From NCBI RefSeq assembly GCF_014698045.1, contig NZ_JACJSE010000023.1:1-64000 (forward strand): a stretch of 64,000 nucleotides of DNA, in the 5' to 3' direction. The stretch is from Aulosira sp. FACHB-615 (lineage in GTDB: Bacteria; Cyanobacteriota; Cyanobacteriia; Cyanobacteriales; Nostocaceae). The notes under the pieces were generated by a model. The model saw only the letters and a list, made by a program, of their open reading frames with translations. It ran no database searches and was not told the origin of the DNA. The position numbers were made by a program, and so were the translations under genes. Shown one piece after another: positions 31,240-39,940 of the stretch; positions within the stretch are counted from its first letter, which is position 1; each line of letters opens with the position of its first letter.

Positions 31240-34200
31240 ATGACCGCAACTATCTCGAATCTTCCCAGTCTCTACGATCCCTTTACCACTGAAGCTAAGT
31301 GGCAAAAATTCTGGGAAGACAACCAAGTTTACAAAGCTGACCCAAATCATAGCGGTGAACCTTATTGTGTTGTAATTCCGCCGCCAAATGTCACTGGCAG
31401 TCTGCACATGGGTCACGCTTTTGAAAGTGCGCTAATTGATGTTCTGGTACGCTATCACCGAATGCAGGGACGCAATACTTTGTGGCTACCGGGTACTGAC
31501 CACGCTAGTATTGCTGTCCACACAATATTAGAAAGACAACTCAAAAAAGAAGGTAAAACTCGCGCCCAGTTGGGGCGTGAGGAATTTCTGAACCGCGCTT
31601 GGCAGTGGAAGGCGGAGTCTGGGGGAACAATTGTGAATCAGTTGCGCCGCTTGGGTGTGTCGGTGGACTGGTCGCGGGAACGGTTCACAATGGATGAAGG
31701 CTTATCGAAAGCTGTGGTGGAAGCTTTTGTAAGTCTTTACAATGAAAAATTAATTTATCGTGGCGAATATTTGGTGAATTGGTGTCCGGCTACTCAGTCG
31801 GCGGTGTCGGATGTGGAGGTGGAATCAAAGGAGGTTGATGGTAATCTCTGGCATTTCCGCTATCCGCTAACAGATGGTTCTGGTTATGTGGAAGTGGCGA
31901 CGACTCGACCGGAAACGATGTTGGGCGATACTGGGGTGGCGGTGAATCCCAATGATGATAGATATAAGCATTTGATTGGTAAAACTTTAACTCTGCCAAT
32001 TATGCAGAGGGAAATTCCGGTTATTGGCGATGAGTTGGTTGATCCCGCTTTCGGGACTGGTTGCGTGAAGGTGACTCCAGCCCATGATCCCAATGATTTT
32101 GAAATGGGTAAGCGTCACAATCTGCCGTTTATTAATATCTTGAATAAGGATGGCACTCTCAACGCTAATGCTGGGGAGTTTCAAGGACAAGACCGTTTTG
32201 TGGCGAGAAAAAATGTCGTGTCTCGTTTAGAAGCGGATGGGTTTTTGGTGAAGGTAGAAGATTATAAGCATACCGTTCCTTATAGCGATCGCGGTAAAGT
32301 CCCCATTGAACCTCTCCTATCCACTCAATGGTTTGTCAAAATTCGCCCACTAGCAGACAACGCCCTACAATTTCTCGACCAAAAAGATTCTCCTGAGTTT
32401 GTTCCCCAACGCTGGACAAAGGTTTACCGTGATTGGTTGGTCAGTCTCAGAGATTGGTGTATTTCTCGTCAATTGTGGTGGGGACACCAAATTCCCGCTT
32501 GGTACGCGGTGAGTGAAACAGACGGACAAATTACTGATACTACGCCGTTTGTGGTGGCGAAATCGGCTGATGAAGCTTGGGAGAAGGCAAAAGCCCAATT
32601 TGGTGAAAATGTCCAGCTACAGCAAGACCCGGATGTATTAGATACTTGGTTTTCTTCGGGACTGTGGCCGTTCTCGACTTTGGGCTGGCCGGAACAAACT
32701 GCCGATTTAGCTAAGTACTACCCCACGACTACCTTAGTTACAGGTTTTGACATTATCTTTTTCTGGGTTGCCAGAATGACGATGATGGCTGGTCATTTTA
32801 CGGGAAAAATGCCGTTCCAGACAGTTTACATCCACGGTTTGGTCAGGGATGAAAACAATAAGAAAATGTCGAAAACGGCGAATAATGGCATTGACCCGTT
32901 GATTTTGATTGATAAATACGGCACAGATGCCCTGCGCTATACCTTAGTTAAGGAAGTTGCGGGTGCAGGTCAAGATATTCGCTTAGAATACAACCGCAAA
33001 ACTGATGAGTCAGCATCGGTGGAGGCTGCGCGTAACTTTGCGAATAAGTTGTGGAATGCGGCGCGGTTTGTGATGATGAATTTGGATGGGCAAACCCCCT
33101 CTCAACTCGGACAACCACTCAGCACTCAGCACTCAGCACTCAGCACTGAATTAAGCGATCGCTGGATTCTTTCTCGCTATCATCAAGTTATTAATCAAAC
33201 TACCAGTTACATCAATAACTATGGTTTAGGGGAAGCCGCCAAGGGAATTTACGAATTTATTTGGGGCGATTTTTGCGACTGGTATATTGAGTTGGTGAAA
33301 TCCCGCTTACAACCAGGTGCAGACCCCGCATCCCGCCGCGCCGCCCAACAAATCCTCGCCTACGTGCTGGAAGGGATTTTAAAATTACTGCATCCCTTTA
33401 TGCCCCACATCACCGAGGAAATTTGGCAAACCCTCACCCAACAAAACCCAGATTCTCCACAAACTTTGGCTTTACAAGCTTATCCCCAAGCAAATGCCGA
33501 CTTGATTGATACTGCTTTAGAAGCACAGTTTGACCTGCTAATCGGCACTATCCGCACAATTCGCAATTTACGGGCGGAGGCGGATGTTAAGCCAGGGGCA
33601 AAAGTCAAGGTGAATTTGCAAACAGGTAATTTGCAAGAACAGCAAATTCTCATAGCTGGGCAAGCTTATATTCAAGATTTAGCCAAGGTGGAAACCTTAA
33701 GCATTGCCGCCGAACAAAAAAGCCAAACTGTCGCACCCGCAAAATCACGCTGGAGTTGGAAAACAATTGGCTTAATATTTGTGGGGCTAATTTTTCTGCG
33801 CGTTGGTTTGGCTGTAGCCGACACAGTTAATCGCATTCCCTTAGCTGGTACTTTCTTTCAACTTGTGGGTTTAGGTTATAGTATGTGGTTTATTGCCCGC
33901 AGTATATTATTTGCCAAACCTAAACCAGTGAATACTGTCTCACAACAACCAACAGCAGTTGCAGAACCATTACCAGCCTCAGAACAAACCATTGCTGGGG
34001 TAGTTGGTACAGTTCAAGTGGTCATTCCCTTGACTGGTGTTGTTGATATTGAAACCGTACGTGCCAAATTAGAGAAAAACCTCAGCAAAATCGAAGCAGA
34101 AGCCCAGTCTCTCAGAGGTAGGTTAAGCAATCCTAAGTTTGTGGATAAAGCTCCCGCCGACGTGGTACAAGGGGCGAAAGATGCCTTAGCTGAAGCTGAG

Positions 34201-34245
34201 AAACAAGCCGAAATTTTGCGCGATCGCCTCCAGGCATTACAGTAA
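31240..34245 (+). CDS. valS: Valyl-tRNA synthetase with CAAD membrane domain
   Basis: A 1001-residue class I synthetase: HMGH (56-59) as HIGH motif, KMSKT (about 542-546) as KMSKS motif, editing domain (GCVKVTPAHDPNDFEMG) and anticodon-binding domain. Between the anticodon domain (AKVETLSIA, about 825) and the C-terminal tRNA-binding coiled coil (about 950-1001) lies a segment of about 110 residues with two hydrophobic helices (TIGLIFVGLIFLRVGLAVADTV and LVGLGYSMWFIARSILF), the CAAD domain known to anchor some cyanobacterial synthetases to thylakoid membranes. Residues about 627-637 (LSTQHSALSTE) are encoded by a heptamer repeat, an insertion absent from typical ValRS. No T-box is expected or seen. 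Confidence 0.96.
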   Translation: MTATISNLPSLYDPFTTEAKWQKFWEDNQVYKADPNHSGEPYCVVIPPPNVTGSLHMGHAFESALIDVLVRYHRMQGRNTLWLPGTDHASIAVHTILERQLKKEGKTRAQLGREEFLNRAWQWKAESGGTIVNQLRRLGVSVDWSRERFTMDEGLSKAVVEAFVSLYNEKLIYRGEYLVNWCPATQSAVSDVEVESKEVDGNLWHFRYPLTDGSGYVEVATTRPETMLGDTGVAVNPNDDRYKHLIGKTLTLPIMQREIPVIGDELVDPAFGTGCVKVTPAHDPNDFEMGKRHNLPFINILNKDGTLNANAGEFQGQDRFVARKNVVSRLEADGFLVKVEDYKHTVPYSDRGKVPIEPLLSTQWFVKIRPLADNALQFLDQKDSPEFVPQRWTKVYRDWLVSLRDWCISRQLWWGHQIPAWYAVSETDGQITDTTPFVVAKSADEAWEKAKAQFGENVQLQQDPDVLDTWFSSGLWPFSTLGWPEQTADLAKYYPTTTLVTGFDIIFFWVARMTMMAGHFTGKMPFQTVYIHGLVRDENNKKMSKTANNGIDPLILIDKYGTDALRYTLVKEVAGAGQDIRLEYNRKTDESASVEAARNFANKLWNAARFVMMNLDGQTPSQLGQPLSTQHSALSTELSDRWILSRYHQVINQTTSYINNYGLGEAAKGIYEFIWGDFCDWYIELVKSRLQPGADPASRRAAQQILAYVLEGILKLLHPFMPHITEEIWQTLTQQNPDSPQTLALQAYPQANADLIDTALEAQFDLLIGTIRTIRNLRAEADVKPGAKVKVNLQTGNLQEQQILIAGQAYIQDLAKVETLSIAAEQKSQTVAPAKSRWSWKTIGLIFVGLIFLRVGLAVADTVNRIPLAGTFFQLVGLGYSMWFIARSILFAKPKPVNTVSQQPTAVAEPLPASEQTIAGVVGTVQVVIPLTGVVDIETVRAKLEKNLSKIEAEAQSLRGRLSNPKFVDKAPADVVQGAKDALAEAEKQAEILRDRLQALQ
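33117..33150. repeat. Heptamer STRR inside the valS coding region
   Basis: Four tandem CACTCAG units followed by CACTGAA lie in frame inside valS. They encode LSTQHSALST. The same unit occurs intergenically near 4030, 20840 and 20975. Confidence 0.9.
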
Positions 34246-34273
34246 ACATAGCCTGAATGATCTAACATCACGA

Positions 34274-34304
34274 CAATGGGTAATGGCAGAGTCATCACCC
34301 ATTG
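34274..34304 (+). other. Hairpin downstream of valS
   Basis: CAATGGGTAATG pairs with CATCACCCATTG with one mismatch, 28 bases after the valS stop. No T-tract follows directly, so termination is uncertain. Confidence 0.4.
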
Positions 34305-34413
34305 CCCAAGGATGATTTTCAAAACAAAATCAGTATTTTAATTTTGTTGTTTAATAGAAATTTTTGTACTTATTTTTTAATTTTTAATTGTAAGCTGGAG
34401 CAAAAAGACGATC

Positions 34414-34854
34414 ATGCTATACCTAGCTCAGGTACATAAAAACGAATTTTTAGACCAGTACCAGTTGCGTTTGTTAGCACGTCAAGATACTGATAAACTC
34501 TGGGCAATTATTCCCGAAGAAGCTTTTATTTTGCTGGGGAAAGGTAAAACTATGAGCGAAGGCTTACTAGTTTTAGTAGAGATTTCTGCCACCGGTGAAA
34601 TCGAAAAATTAGAAGAAGCTAGTAATTGGGTAATGAATTTAGTTGAGTCTTACCTCACCACTGGCATTACCCCAGAACTTTTACAACAAGAAGCAGAACG
34701 CGCGGAACAGTGGCGACAATCTCTGACTTTGCAAAATCAAGATTTGGCGCGTCGTTCTCTAGAATTGGAAGCCCGCCGCGAACAAATTCAAGCTTTAGAA
34801 GAAAGTCTCAAGCGCGAGAGAAACGGATATAACGATGAGGCTACTAGTAGTTGA
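34414..34854 (+). CDS. Conserved hypothetical protein with C-terminal coiled coil
   Basis: A 146-residue protein starting MLYLAQVHKNEFLDQYQLRLLARQDTDKLWAIIPEEAF. An N-terminal mixed alpha/beta part (to about 90) precedes a strong coiled coil (LLQQEAERAEQWRQSLTLQNQDLARRSLELEARREQIQALEESLKRER). AGCTGGAGCAAAAAGACG precedes the ATG. It has the look of a cyanobacterium-specific family; function unknown. It ends with a good terminator. Confidence 0.72.
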   Translation: MLYLAQVHKNEFLDQYQLRLLARQDTDKLWAIIPEEAFILLGKGKTMSEGLLVLVEISATGEIEKLEEASNWVMNLVESYLTTGITPELLQQEAERAEQWRQSLTLQNQDLARRSLELEARREQIQALEESLKRERNGYNDEATSS

Positions 34855-34856
34855 AG

Positions 34857-34911
34857 AATGCCTTTCAATAACAAAAGAGTTTTAGGGAAAAAGGCATTTC
34901 TTTTATATTTT
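34857..34911 (+). terminator. Rho-independent terminator
   Basis: Stem AATGCCTTT (34857-34865) / AAAGGCATT (34890-34898) with a 24-base loop, followed by TCTTTTATATTTT, three bases past the stop codon of the upstream gene. Confidence 0.75.
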
Positions 34912-35016
34912 GCGATCGCGCTGCGGTATTAAATAGGCAGATGCAAAATAACCCAACATTCACCCATACTTACTATTCTCTTAACTTTTCTGTACACAAC
35001 AGGGAGTTAGAAAAGC

Positions 35017-38000
35017 CTACTTTCCAGCAGGAAGCTGTAGTTCTATCCCTAATTTGTCGCCTATTTCCATAACATTATTTGTAAAATCTGTGATACCTGC
35101 AATATGACCAGCAATTAAACCAGCCGCAGTAAGTAAAGCAATGAGACGCTTTTTGAGTTTGGGTTTATTGCGTTCTGGTTCTGGCTTGTGAATTTCGGCT
35201 TCTACATCATCAATATCGATAGTGATGTCGTCGCGGATGTCTGGCGGAAATTGGGCGGCGGTTTGGCGTAGGTTGCCGATTAGTTGCAGAATTTCGGTGA
35301 TGTTTGCGCCACTGGTTTGAGTGAAATCCGAGGCTTGCTGACTGGCGTTATCTTGGACTTGGTTGGCAAAGTTGGCAATGTTTGAGTTGTGAAAGTTGTT
35401 TGTGTTTTGTGTCATAGGTTTATATTCTGCTTGGTTGCTATTGTAAATCTTGTTGACAATTGTCAGGCGATCGCTCTCTAAACCGACTCTTTGTAATTTC
35501 TGCCGCGATTCTAATGATTCGTAGCCGTCTAAAAGTTGACGTAAATTCAGTTTTAATTTTAATTTGCCGATAGTAACTGTGCTTTCACCCATTGCCTCAA
35601 GTCCCAAGAGTTCTTGATAGTCGAGGGGGGGATGATTGGGATAGCCGGGGACGGGAACCCATTCGGTGATTTCGAGGTTGGGGAGACTTTTGTGGATTTT
35701 TTGGAAGTCATGGCGGAGGATACCGAGAAATAAGCGGCGGGTTTCTTTGCGTCCGCTAATGGCGATGAAGATTTTTTTGTCTTCAGGGTCGGCTTTTATC
35801 CGCGCAATGTTATAGATTTCGTTGTTTTCTTGATATTGCAGCATTACGCCACTGCGCCAATAGACTTGGTTATAGATTTTTTCGTGGGTGTTGACGATAA
35901 AACGAGAAATAATACTTTCTGGGAGAACTTTGTAATGGTATTGAAATTCTAGGGTTTCCCCTTCTAATTCTGTTTCTTCTGGTTGGTCTTTGGGTAGAAG
36001 TCCGGCAATCAAAAATTGTGGTGGGTGACATTCCAGGGCAAAGCAAAGCTCAAATTCTTTCATTAGCCCAATCAGATAATTGTGGCGCTGGATGGGGTAA
36101 CGTTCTGGATTAAGAATACGGCTGAGGTCGGCGGGGGTGAAAATACCTTTGGTTTGAGTTTTGAGAATTTCATCGCTGAGAAGTGCGTAAATACCTTCTG
36201 TCACCCAGTTGGGTTTAAGGACGTTGGTATCTTTGAGGATGGGATGGTCGCGGAAGTTGAGAACTAAGCCGAGTCGATGCAGCAAGTCGATAAGTTGTTC
36301 TTGGTTTTGTTCTTCGGGAATTTTGTTTTCGTAGCAAATGCCAATATAGTTGCTGTAGCTAATGAAGTCTTGGGGCATTGATTCGAGTTGTTGTTTTACC
36401 TCAAACCATGAGAGGGGTAGAAGGTCGTAGACTTCTTTGAGGTTGGCAATTTCCTGAAAAATAGCGGTGCGGAGTTCATCAATACCGATATTGTCTTGGC
36501 AGGAAGTTTCGATAATGGCTTGAATATTGGGATATTTTTCGCGTAATGCTTTGCGGTTGATGTCGAGGGGTTGTTCGTCTCTTTTGTTGCCAACAATAAT
36601 CACGGGTGACTGTCCGCCGAAGCTTTCAATTAATTTCAGCCAATATTCAATGCGGTTTTCTTCTTCGCTGGTGCGGCAATTGCAAACTAAGAGATAGAGG
36701 CTGCGCTTAGTCAAAAAAAACTGATGGGTAGCATGGTAAATTTCTTGTCCGCCAAAGTCCCAAACATTCAGGCGAATGTCTTTGCTATTCACCGACACGT
36801 TCCAAGTTTGGACATTCAGTCCGTCGGTTTGGGGTTGATTTTTATCATATTTATTGCGGATTAGTCGCTCGATGAGGGATGTTTTGCCGACGCTACCTTG
36901 TCCAACAAGCAGGATTTTAGCTTCGTGTAATGGTCGAGTTTTACTTGTGCGAATTTGCCTCAAGTAATTAAAAATATTTTGTGCGTCGTGTGAATGAAGA
37001 ATTTCTATGGGAATCTCGGTTATTTGGTTGCCACTGAGGTAAAACTGGGTGAGATTGGTTAAATTTGCGATCGCCTCTGGGATTTCGGTGATTTGGTTGC
37101 CACTAAGATAAAGCTGGGTGAGATTGGTTAATTTATCCAATGTCTCTGGGATTGTGGTTATTTGGTTGTTACTAAGGTCAAGGTGCGTCAGATTAGTTAA
37201 ATTTGCGATCACCTCTGGGATTTCGGTTATTTGGTTGTTACTGAGGTCAAGGTGCGTCAGATTGGTTAAATTTGCAATCGCCTCTGGTATCTCGGTAATT
37301 TTGTTGGAACCGAGGTCAAGCTGTGTCAGATTAGTTAATTTAGTTAGCGCCTCTGGTATCTCGGTTATTTGGTTGGAACTGAGGTGAAGCTCCGTCAGAT
37401 TGGTTAATTGCGCCAGTGCCTCTGGAATCTCGGTAATTTGGTTAAAAAAGAGGATAAGCTGCGTCAGATTGGTTAATTTAGCCAGCGCCTCTGGTATCTC
37501 GGTAATTGCGTTGTCATAGAGGTGAAGCTCTGTCAGATTGGTTAATTGCGCCAGCGCCTCTGGAATCTCGGTAATTTTGTTGGAACCGAGGTCAACTACC
37601 CTCAAATTGGTTAATTGCGCTAGTGCCTCTAGTATCTCTGTTATTTGGTTGGAATTGAGGTCAACTACCCTCAGATTGATTAATTGCGCTAGTGCCTCTG
37701 GTATCCCGGTAATTTTGTTGAAACTGAGGTAAAGCTGTGTCAGATTTGTTAATTGCGTGATCGCATCAGGTATCTCGGTAATTTTGTTGTGACTGAGGTC
37801 AAGCTGCCTCAGATTTGTTAATTGCGTGATCGCATCAGGTATCTCGGTAATTTTGTTGTGACTGAGGTCAAGCTGCCTCAGATTTGTTAATTGCGCGATC
37901 GCATCAGGTATCTCGGTAATTTTGTTGTGACTGAGGTCAAGCTGCCTCAGATTTGTTAATTGCGCGATCGCATCAGGTATCTCGGTAATTTTGTTGCTAC

Positions 38001-38400
38001 TGAGGTCAAGCTGCCTCAGATTTGTTAATTTAGCGATCGCATCAGATATTTCAGTTAGCTCTACTCGAATTAAAATAAGTTCCTCTAAATGTAGTATTTG
38101 CGTTACCACATCGGGAATGCTCTCTAAAGGATTGCCGCTAATATCCAACTTACGCAAATTAGGCAAACCCAATAGTTCGTGTGGAAGAGTTTTTAAATTG
38201 TTGCCTGAAACCTTTTCGAGATAGCGGTTTCCTACGAATTCATAACCTTCAACCTTCTTTCCCAAAATCAAAGACTCAAGCTGCTTTAACTTATCAATTT
38301 CCCCAGGTAACTCAACTAAATCTTGCCCCGACAAGTCTAACTCTCGCCAACCCTCAGTCGCCGCTTGCTCTATCAGTGCCAACAACTCATCCTGCGTCAT
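35017..38400 (-). CDS. LRR-Roc-COR GTPase (ROCO protein) with C-terminal membrane segment
   Basis: An 1127-residue protein. Residues about 15-480 hold about 18 leucine-rich repeats of 23 residues (LTNLRQLDLSHNKITEIPDAIAQ). Roc GTPase domain about 490-650: GQGSVGKTSL (P-loop about 495-503), DFGGQEIYHATHQFFLT (G3), NKRD (G4). COR domain about 655-950. The C-terminal about 130 residues (FHNSNIANFANQVQDNASQQASDF, then KKRLIALLTAAGLIAGHIAG) carry an Asn-rich adaptor-like stretch and one hydrophobic helix near 1090-1105. ROCO proteins are dimer-regulated GTPases related to LRRK2; bacterial roles are poorly known. The tail resembles C-terminal modules of cyanobacterial conflict-type proteins, hinting at a membrane-acting output (inference). 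Confidence 0.92.
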   Translation of the reverse strand: MTQDELLALIEQAATEGWRELDLSGQDLVELPGEIDKLKQLESLILGKKVEGYEFVGNRYLEKVSGNNLKTLPHELLGLPNLRKLDISGNPLESIPDVVTQILHLEELILIRVELTEISDAIAKLTNLRQLDLSSNKITEIPDAIAQLTNLRQLDLSHNKITEIPDAIAQLTNLRQLDLSHNKITEIPDAITQLTNLRQLDLSHNKITEIPDAITQLTNLTQLYLSFNKITGIPEALAQLINLRVVDLNSNQITEILEALAQLTNLRVVDLGSNKITEIPEALAQLTNLTELHLYDNAITEIPEALAKLTNLTQLILFFNQITEIPEALAQLTNLTELHLSSNQITEIPEALTKLTNLTQLDLGSNKITEIPEAIANLTNLTHLDLSNNQITEIPEVIANLTNLTHLDLSNNQITTIPETLDKLTNLTQLYLSGNQITEIPEAIANLTNLTQFYLSGNQITEIPIEILHSHDAQNIFNYLRQIRTSKTRPLHEAKILLVGQGSVGKTSLIERLIRNKYDKNQPQTDGLNVQTWNVSVNSKDIRLNVWDFGGQEIYHATHQFFLTKRSLYLLVCNCRTSEEENRIEYWLKLIESFGGQSPVIIVGNKRDEQPLDINRKALREKYPNIQAIIETSCQDNIGIDELRTAIFQEIANLKEVYDLLPLSWFEVKQQLESMPQDFISYSNYIGICYENKIPEEQNQEQLIDLLHRLGLVLNFRDHPILKDTNVLKPNWVTEGIYALLSDEILKTQTKGIFTPADLSRILNPERYPIQRHNYLIGLMKEFELCFALECHPPQFLIAGLLPKDQPEETELEGETLEFQYHYKVLPESIISRFIVNTHEKIYNQVYWRSGVMLQYQENNEIYNIARIKADPEDKKIFIAISGRKETRRLFLGILRHDFQKIHKSLPNLEITEWVPVPGYPNHPPLDYQELLGLEAMGESTVTIGKLKLKLNLRQLLDGYESLESRQKLQRVGLESDRLTIVNKIYNSNQAEYKPMTQNTNNFHNSNIANFANQVQDNASQQASDFTQTSGANITEILQLIGNLRQTAAQFPPDIRDDITIDIDDVEAEIHKPEPERNKPKLKKRLIALLTAAGLIAGHIAGITDFTNNVMEIGDKLGIELQLPAGK
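37762..38037. repeat. 69-base tandem repeats within the LRR region
   Basis: Four nearly identical 69-base units (starting about 37762, 37831, 37900, 37969) encode 23-residue LRRs that differ by only one or two bases. Flanking LRR units are more diverged. Near-identity at synonymous sites indicates recent unit duplication or conversion. Confidence 0.85.
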
Positions 38401-38872
38401 AATTCCAAGCTAAAGGTTAAAAGGAAAGAAGACTGTTGAAGATGATTTTAGCGGATCAGGATAAAATTCTATACCATCGCTTTGTAGCGATAGCTCATTG
38501 ATATTTTGTGATTAGCGACGCAGTTTTTAAATAAACGTGAATTCGACAGACCTCTCCCGCTTCTAAAAGGCGAAAGTCTGGGTTTTATTCCCCTCTCCTC
38601 ATAGGCTACGGCTATACACAAATCTGGGTTAAGTGCATCTGTCCCGCCTCGGAATAAATTCCGAGTCTCATAGCGCAAGTCCTCTCAAGAGGACTCAAGG
38701 AAAAATTGATTCCAGTCTACTTCAGTAGACTTTGGCTATGAGCCTGGAACTTTAGTTCAAGGCGGGATACGGTTTCATACTGTAAATTTTCGATTTCGTT
38801 TACTGATTGCAGCGCCGCCCTAAGCTTGTCAAAGGGTCGAAGTAAACCCAACTTCAACACACAACGCCTAAA
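38401..38872. repeat. Composite palindromic repeat region
   Basis: This gap of 472 bases has no supported gene. It contains several perfect small palindromes (CTCGGAATAAATTCCGAG at about 38657-38674, GTCCTCTCAAGAGGAC at about 38681-38696, AGTCTACTTCAGTAGACT at about 38715-38732) and GCCTGGAACTTTAGTTC, arranged as a folded repeat ending GGCGGGAT. A second repeat (GCAGCGCCGCCCTAAGCTTG..GGGTCGAAGTAAACCC) at 38810-38850 matches 19699-19768. Confidence 0.65.
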
Positions 38873-39715
38873 CTATTGCCCAAGTTCCTGCATATTATTC
38901 ATGACTTGTTGATACAAGTCGTTATTACCTTGACGTTGTAAAATGGCGGCGGCTTGTTCTAAATCTTTCATAGCGCCTTGTTTGTCGCCTTGGGCGGCGC
39001 GGGCATTACCGCGATTATTATAAGCTGGTGCAAAGTTGGGATTGAGGCGTATGGCTTCGTTGTAGTCGGATATGGCTCCTTGTTTGTCTCCTTGAGCCGC
39101 CCTAGCATTACCTCGGTTATTGTAAGCGATCGCATAACGCGGATTGAGAATAATTGCTTGGTCGTAATCTTCTAGGGAACCATCCCTTTCACCTATGGCT
39201 GCACGGGCATTGGCACGGTTATTATAAGCTTCGGCATAGTTGGGTGACAGTTTAACAGCTTGGGTATAATCTGCGATCGCACCTCGATTATCTCCCAAAG
39301 AGGCGCGGGCGTTTCCCCGACTGTTATAAGCTTCGGCATCGTTGGGAGACAGGCGCAAGGCTTCGTTATAATCATCGATGGCTTTTTGTTTGTCACCTGT
39401 ATCAAAATAAGCCAGTCCCCGCCCTTTATAAGCTGCACTATAGTCAGGGTTGAGATTGATGGCTTTAGTATAAGATGCGATCGCTGCTTGTAAGTCGCCT
39501 TTGAGGTGCTGATTTTGTCCTTGAAGATACAGCGCCCCAGCTTGTGAAGTTTTAATAGTCCGGCGGCTAGGAGGAGTAAGGCCGATTTCTGTCACCAAAA
39601 CATTCTTATCTCGATTGCAAGAGACAAGGGTAATTGCACTCAACACAGTCAGCACAACCATAGCCAATGCTTTATTTTCCTTCACCCGCTTTTGCTCCCA
39701 TAACCGCAGCTTCAT
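38873..39715 (-). CDS. TPR lipoprotein
   Basis: A 280-residue protein. The N-terminus (ALAMVVLTVLSAITLVSC) is a lipoprotein signal with Cys at residue 33. Six TPRs follow (about 58-265): GALYLQGQNQHLKGDLQAAIASYTKAINLNPDYSAAYKGRG and similar, with highly alike last units (YNNRGNARAAQGDKQGAI). No enzymatic motif. Likely a membrane-bound scaffold on the periplasmic side; partner unknown. Confidence 0.85.
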   Translation of the reverse strand: MKLRLWEQKRVKENKALAMVVLTVLSAITLVSCNRDKNVLVTEIGLTPPSRRTIKTSQAGALYLQGQNQHLKGDLQAAIASYTKAINLNPDYSAAYKGRGLAYFDTGDKQKAIDDYNEALRLSPNDAEAYNSRGNARASLGDNRGAIADYTQAVKLSPNYAEAYNNRANARAAIGERDGSLEDYDQAIILNPRYAIAYNNRGNARAAQGDKQGAISDYNEAIRLNPNFAPAYNNRGNARAAQGDKQGAMKDLEQAAAILQRQGNNDLYQQVMNNMQELGQ

Positions 39716-39940
39716 AAGTTGCTTTTAACCACCATTCCACCTAGATTTAATTAGCACCCAATTTTCTTAATTCTGGAATTTTACACTTAACTGATATTCC
39801 CTAGGTTTAATAACGGTTAACTCTTGCCTTAACCGGGAAGTTTATCAACTTTTTGTGTTTTAGCTGGTAATTTAACGGTGATGAATTATACGTTCTTGCT
39901 TATTTATTAATAAGAATTGCACTCAAATCAGTCACTCTTC

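Noticed and set aside
37118..38224. Repetitive plus-strand frames opposite the LRR gene
   Set aside because: They are shadows of the leucine-rich repeats; composition and position follow the coding strand.
38469..38678. 69-residue minus-strand frame
   Set aside because: It lies in a composite palindromic repeat, and its peptide is a repeat translation seen widely in cyanobacterial misannotation.
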